From positions 2,728,001-2,792,000 of the forward strand of contig NZ_QTUB01000001.1 in assembly GCF_003386665.1 (NCBI RefSeq): a DNA stretch of 64,000 nt. The letters are read 5' to 3'. Shown in pieces: positions 62,451-64,000 of the stretch (the stretch's first letter is position 1; every line of letters starts with the position of its first letter). This DNA is from Xenorhabdus cabanillasii (GTDB taxonomy: Bacteria > Pseudomonadota > Gammaproteobacteria > Enterobacterales > Enterobacteriaceae). The notes under the pieces were generated by a model. The model made no database searches. It was given only the letters and a program-made list of their open reading frames with translations, and was not told where the DNA came from. The position numbers and the translations under genes were made by a program.

Positions 62451-62849
62451 ATGATCCCAAAATCAGCGGTATTAAGAGTTGCCAGGCCTACTGATAATCT
62501 TAAAGTTATTACTGATATGTATATTAATGGCTTAGGCTTTAAATTATTAGGTGAATTTCAGGGGCATAATGATTTTGATGGTTCTATAATTGGGCACGAA
62601 AAACATAATTATCATTTAGAATTTACTCATCATCATGGAACTACAGTCGGGCGCGCACCAACAAAAGATAATCTGCTGGTTTTTTATTTCAGTGAAAAGG
62701 GGGGTTGGGAGCAATGTTGTCAACGCATGATAGATGCTGGTTTTAAGGAGGTTTCATCGTACAATGATTATTGGGATATAGTTGGAAAAACTTTTGAAGA
62801 TGTAGATGGTTATAGGGTTGTTCTTCAAAACAGTGAATGGACTGACTAA
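62451..62849 (+). CDS. VOC-family (glyoxalase/dioxygenase fold) protein
   Basis: A 132-residue single-domain vicinal-oxygen-chelate protein. I start at ATG 62451 because AAGGAG lies six bases upstream; a frame 13 codons longer lacks such a site. Fold hallmarks are LRVARPTDNLKVITDMYINGLGF (in parts), HNYHLEFTHHHG with a His-x-x-Glu, and the end EDVDGYRVVLQN. Resembles stand-alone glyoxalase-like proteins of unknown substrate. Lies alone between icd and the secreted-protein genes. Confidence 0.75.
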   Translation: MIPKSAVLRVARPTDNLKVITDMYINGLGFKLLGEFQGHNDFDGSIIGHEKHNYHLEFTHHHGTTVGRAPTKDNLLVFYFSEKGGWEQCCQRMIDAGFKEVSSYNDYWDIVGKTFEDVDGYRVVLQNSEWTD

Positions 62850-63053
62850 GAATTTTCTTTCACTAATGTAATTATTATTGAATTCACCGTTTAATAAATT
62901 TACACAAGCTAGTAGCAATTTTCATCATACTTGGAATATGATTTGCAGGCCGTACATATAAATATCAATTAACCCCGTTATAATTTTTCTCGCGATTAAT
63001 ATTCCAAAAGTAAATACTCAGAGAGCGACGAATTTTCGTCGCTCCAGAGATAA

Positions 63054-63431
63054 TTACCGGGAATGCTGAGATAAGGTATGTTTTGTTTGGATCTTACAGT
63101 TTTCGACTGATTTAACGAGGGATTCGTCAAAGTGGCGGCTAGTTGGGAATGTTTGCTTATTCTTTCTGACTCCAATAACTGTTTGTTTGATTGATGCAAC
63201 GAATTCATCTTTATTGGAATGAATTTCTTTAAGGTTTAATCCTTTTTTGTGTAGTAGATTGAGACTTTTCTGGGCTATTACATCTGGTGAATCATTAGTT
63301 TTGAATGCCTCAACAGAAGCCTTGCCAAACAAATCACAATAAGTTTCTGCGATCTTATCTATATTTGCCTGTGCGGCATAAGAAAAGAGTGAGAATAGGA
63401 TCAAAAAAAGTGGTAATAAAAAACGTTTCAT
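63054..63431 (-). CDS. Small secreted protein, unknown function
   Basis: A 125-residue protein with a clear signal peptide (FLLPLFLILFSLFSYAAQA, cleavage after AQA). The mature 102 residues are helical and charged, with two Cys (ETYCDLF and VENCKIQ) that may pair. I do not recognise the family. It is 113 bp downstream of the PliI-like gene on the same strand, so the two may share a transcript. Periplasmic or secreted. Confidence 0.6.
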   Translation of the reverse strand: MKRFLLPLFLILFSLFSYAAQANIDKIAETYCDLFGKASVEAFKTNDSPDVIAQKSLNLLHKKGLNLKEIHSNKDEFVASIKQTVIGVRKNKQTFPTSRHFDESLVKSVENCKIQTKHTLSQHSR

Positions 63432-63544
63432 AAATTCCCCTATATCAGCAATACCGTGATAGCAGCGATAACATTAACAATAGTACATTATCTATCGTTT
63501 GCCTTGTATCTTTATGGTAACAGTGCGTATTGATTCGAACATGA

Positions 63545-64000
63545 TCAGCGTTTCTGTTCTGTACACCGTTCTTTCTTACAATGGGTACGGAGTAATTTAA
63601 TGAGATCATTTTTGCTATCAGTATTGATGCGAGTGAGTAATTTGACATTTTTATCAGTAACCTTGAGTGCATCAACTTCAAGATAGTTTCCTGAACCTGC
63701 GGTGAGTTTGGAGACGATTAGCTCCTTGGCTCCATCACCATCAATGTCTGCAAACATCACTCTTGGCTTACCATTATCTTCGAATAGCGAACCATTACGG
63801 GAAAAAACTGCGCCAGTACTAAAATCTGTCAGCTCCTGATCTTCGAAAACGGCAATGGAATAACTACCAATTGATGCACTTTCCAAGTCACCCGCTGAGA
63901 TAACCGCAAATTTTTTATCAGGTAAATTAATCAATGTCCCATCTTTCGCAAAGGTTGTATGTGATAAAAATAGAGTGAGCAGAGTTAAGAGCACGGAAAA
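63545..64000 (-). CDS. PliI-like periplasmic lysozyme-inhibitor protein (5' end may lie outside window)
   Basis: At least 149 residues read open to the window edge; the hydrophobic stretch VLLTLLTLFLSHTTFA is a signal peptide whose true start is probably just beyond position 64000. The mature protein contains FAVISAGDLESASIGSYSIAVF, then ADIDGDGAKELIV and LTAGSGNYLEVDAL. The layout, with an S-x-G-x-Y-type loop, resembles inhibitors of I-type (invertebrate) lysozyme, the PliI family. That would suit a bacterium living in insects. The DxDGDGxxE stretch also resembles a calcium-binding or repeat-propeller motif, so the assignment is tentative. Confidence 0.5.
   Translation of the reverse strand, partial: FSVLLTLLTLFLSHTTFAKDGTLINLPDKKFAVISAGDLESASIGSYSIAVFEDQELTDFSTGAVFSRNGSLFEDNGKPRVMFADIDGDGAKELIVSKLTAGSGNYLEVDALKVTDKNVKLLTRINTDSKNDLIKLLRTHCKKERCTEQKR

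Overview
The window reads as chromosomal core DNA of a low-GC member of the Enterobacterales, most likely Morganellaceae of the Photorhabdus/Xenorhabdus type. This is inferred from E. coli-like protein identity and gene order combined with AT-rich intergenic DNA, ERIC-like repeats, a UmoD-type YcfJ relative and the loss of several E. coli neighbour genes. I see no tRNA, rRNA, CRISPR array, intact insertion sequence or prophage.

Layout. Positions 1-8500 hold the E. coli 'yei' neighbourhood: lpxT (cut by the left edge), two tiny secreted fimbrin-like proteins, efpL/yeiP, the tryptophan permease mtr, an orphan fruK that keeps a Cra operator but has no fruB or fruA beside it, nfo, yeiH and its regulator yeiE. 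lysP follows. Positions 10300-15520 are an iron-uptake cassette: periplasmic binding protein, FecCD-type permease, ATPase and a CirA/IrgA-like TonB receptor, with a Fur-box-like site and a perfect palindrome at the two promoters. Positions 15620-21600 carry a structured leader with a YoeI-like upstream ORF overlapping the putrescine importer plaP, then dld, sbcB and tmaR. rne with a long 5' leader, rluC and maf come next.

Positions 27900-43310 are the classic cell-envelope and lipid cluster: yceD-rpmF-plsX-fabH-fabD-fabG-acpP-fabF-pabC-mltG-tmk-holB-ycfH, then hinT, lpoB, thiK, nagZ and ndh. The E. coli neighbours ycfL and ycfP are missing. A UmoD/YcfJ-like gene follows in which the glycine-zipper segment is replaced. 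After an ERIC-like element come mfd, lolCDE, a probable relic of nagK, cobB, a second ERIC-like core, roxA, phoQ-phoP, purB-hflD-mnmA, nudJ-rluE and icd. PhoQ has an extra Lys/Asn-rich stretch directly before its acidic sensor patch. Right of icd is an accessory end with a VOC-fold protein, a small secreted protein and a PliI-like lysozyme inhibitor cut by the window edge.

The strongest leads for something undescribed are the plaP leader ORF, the PhoQ sensor insertion, the zipper-less UmoD and the tandem mini-fimbrin proteins. The nagK relic and the Cra-controlled orphan fruK are clear traces of genome reduction.
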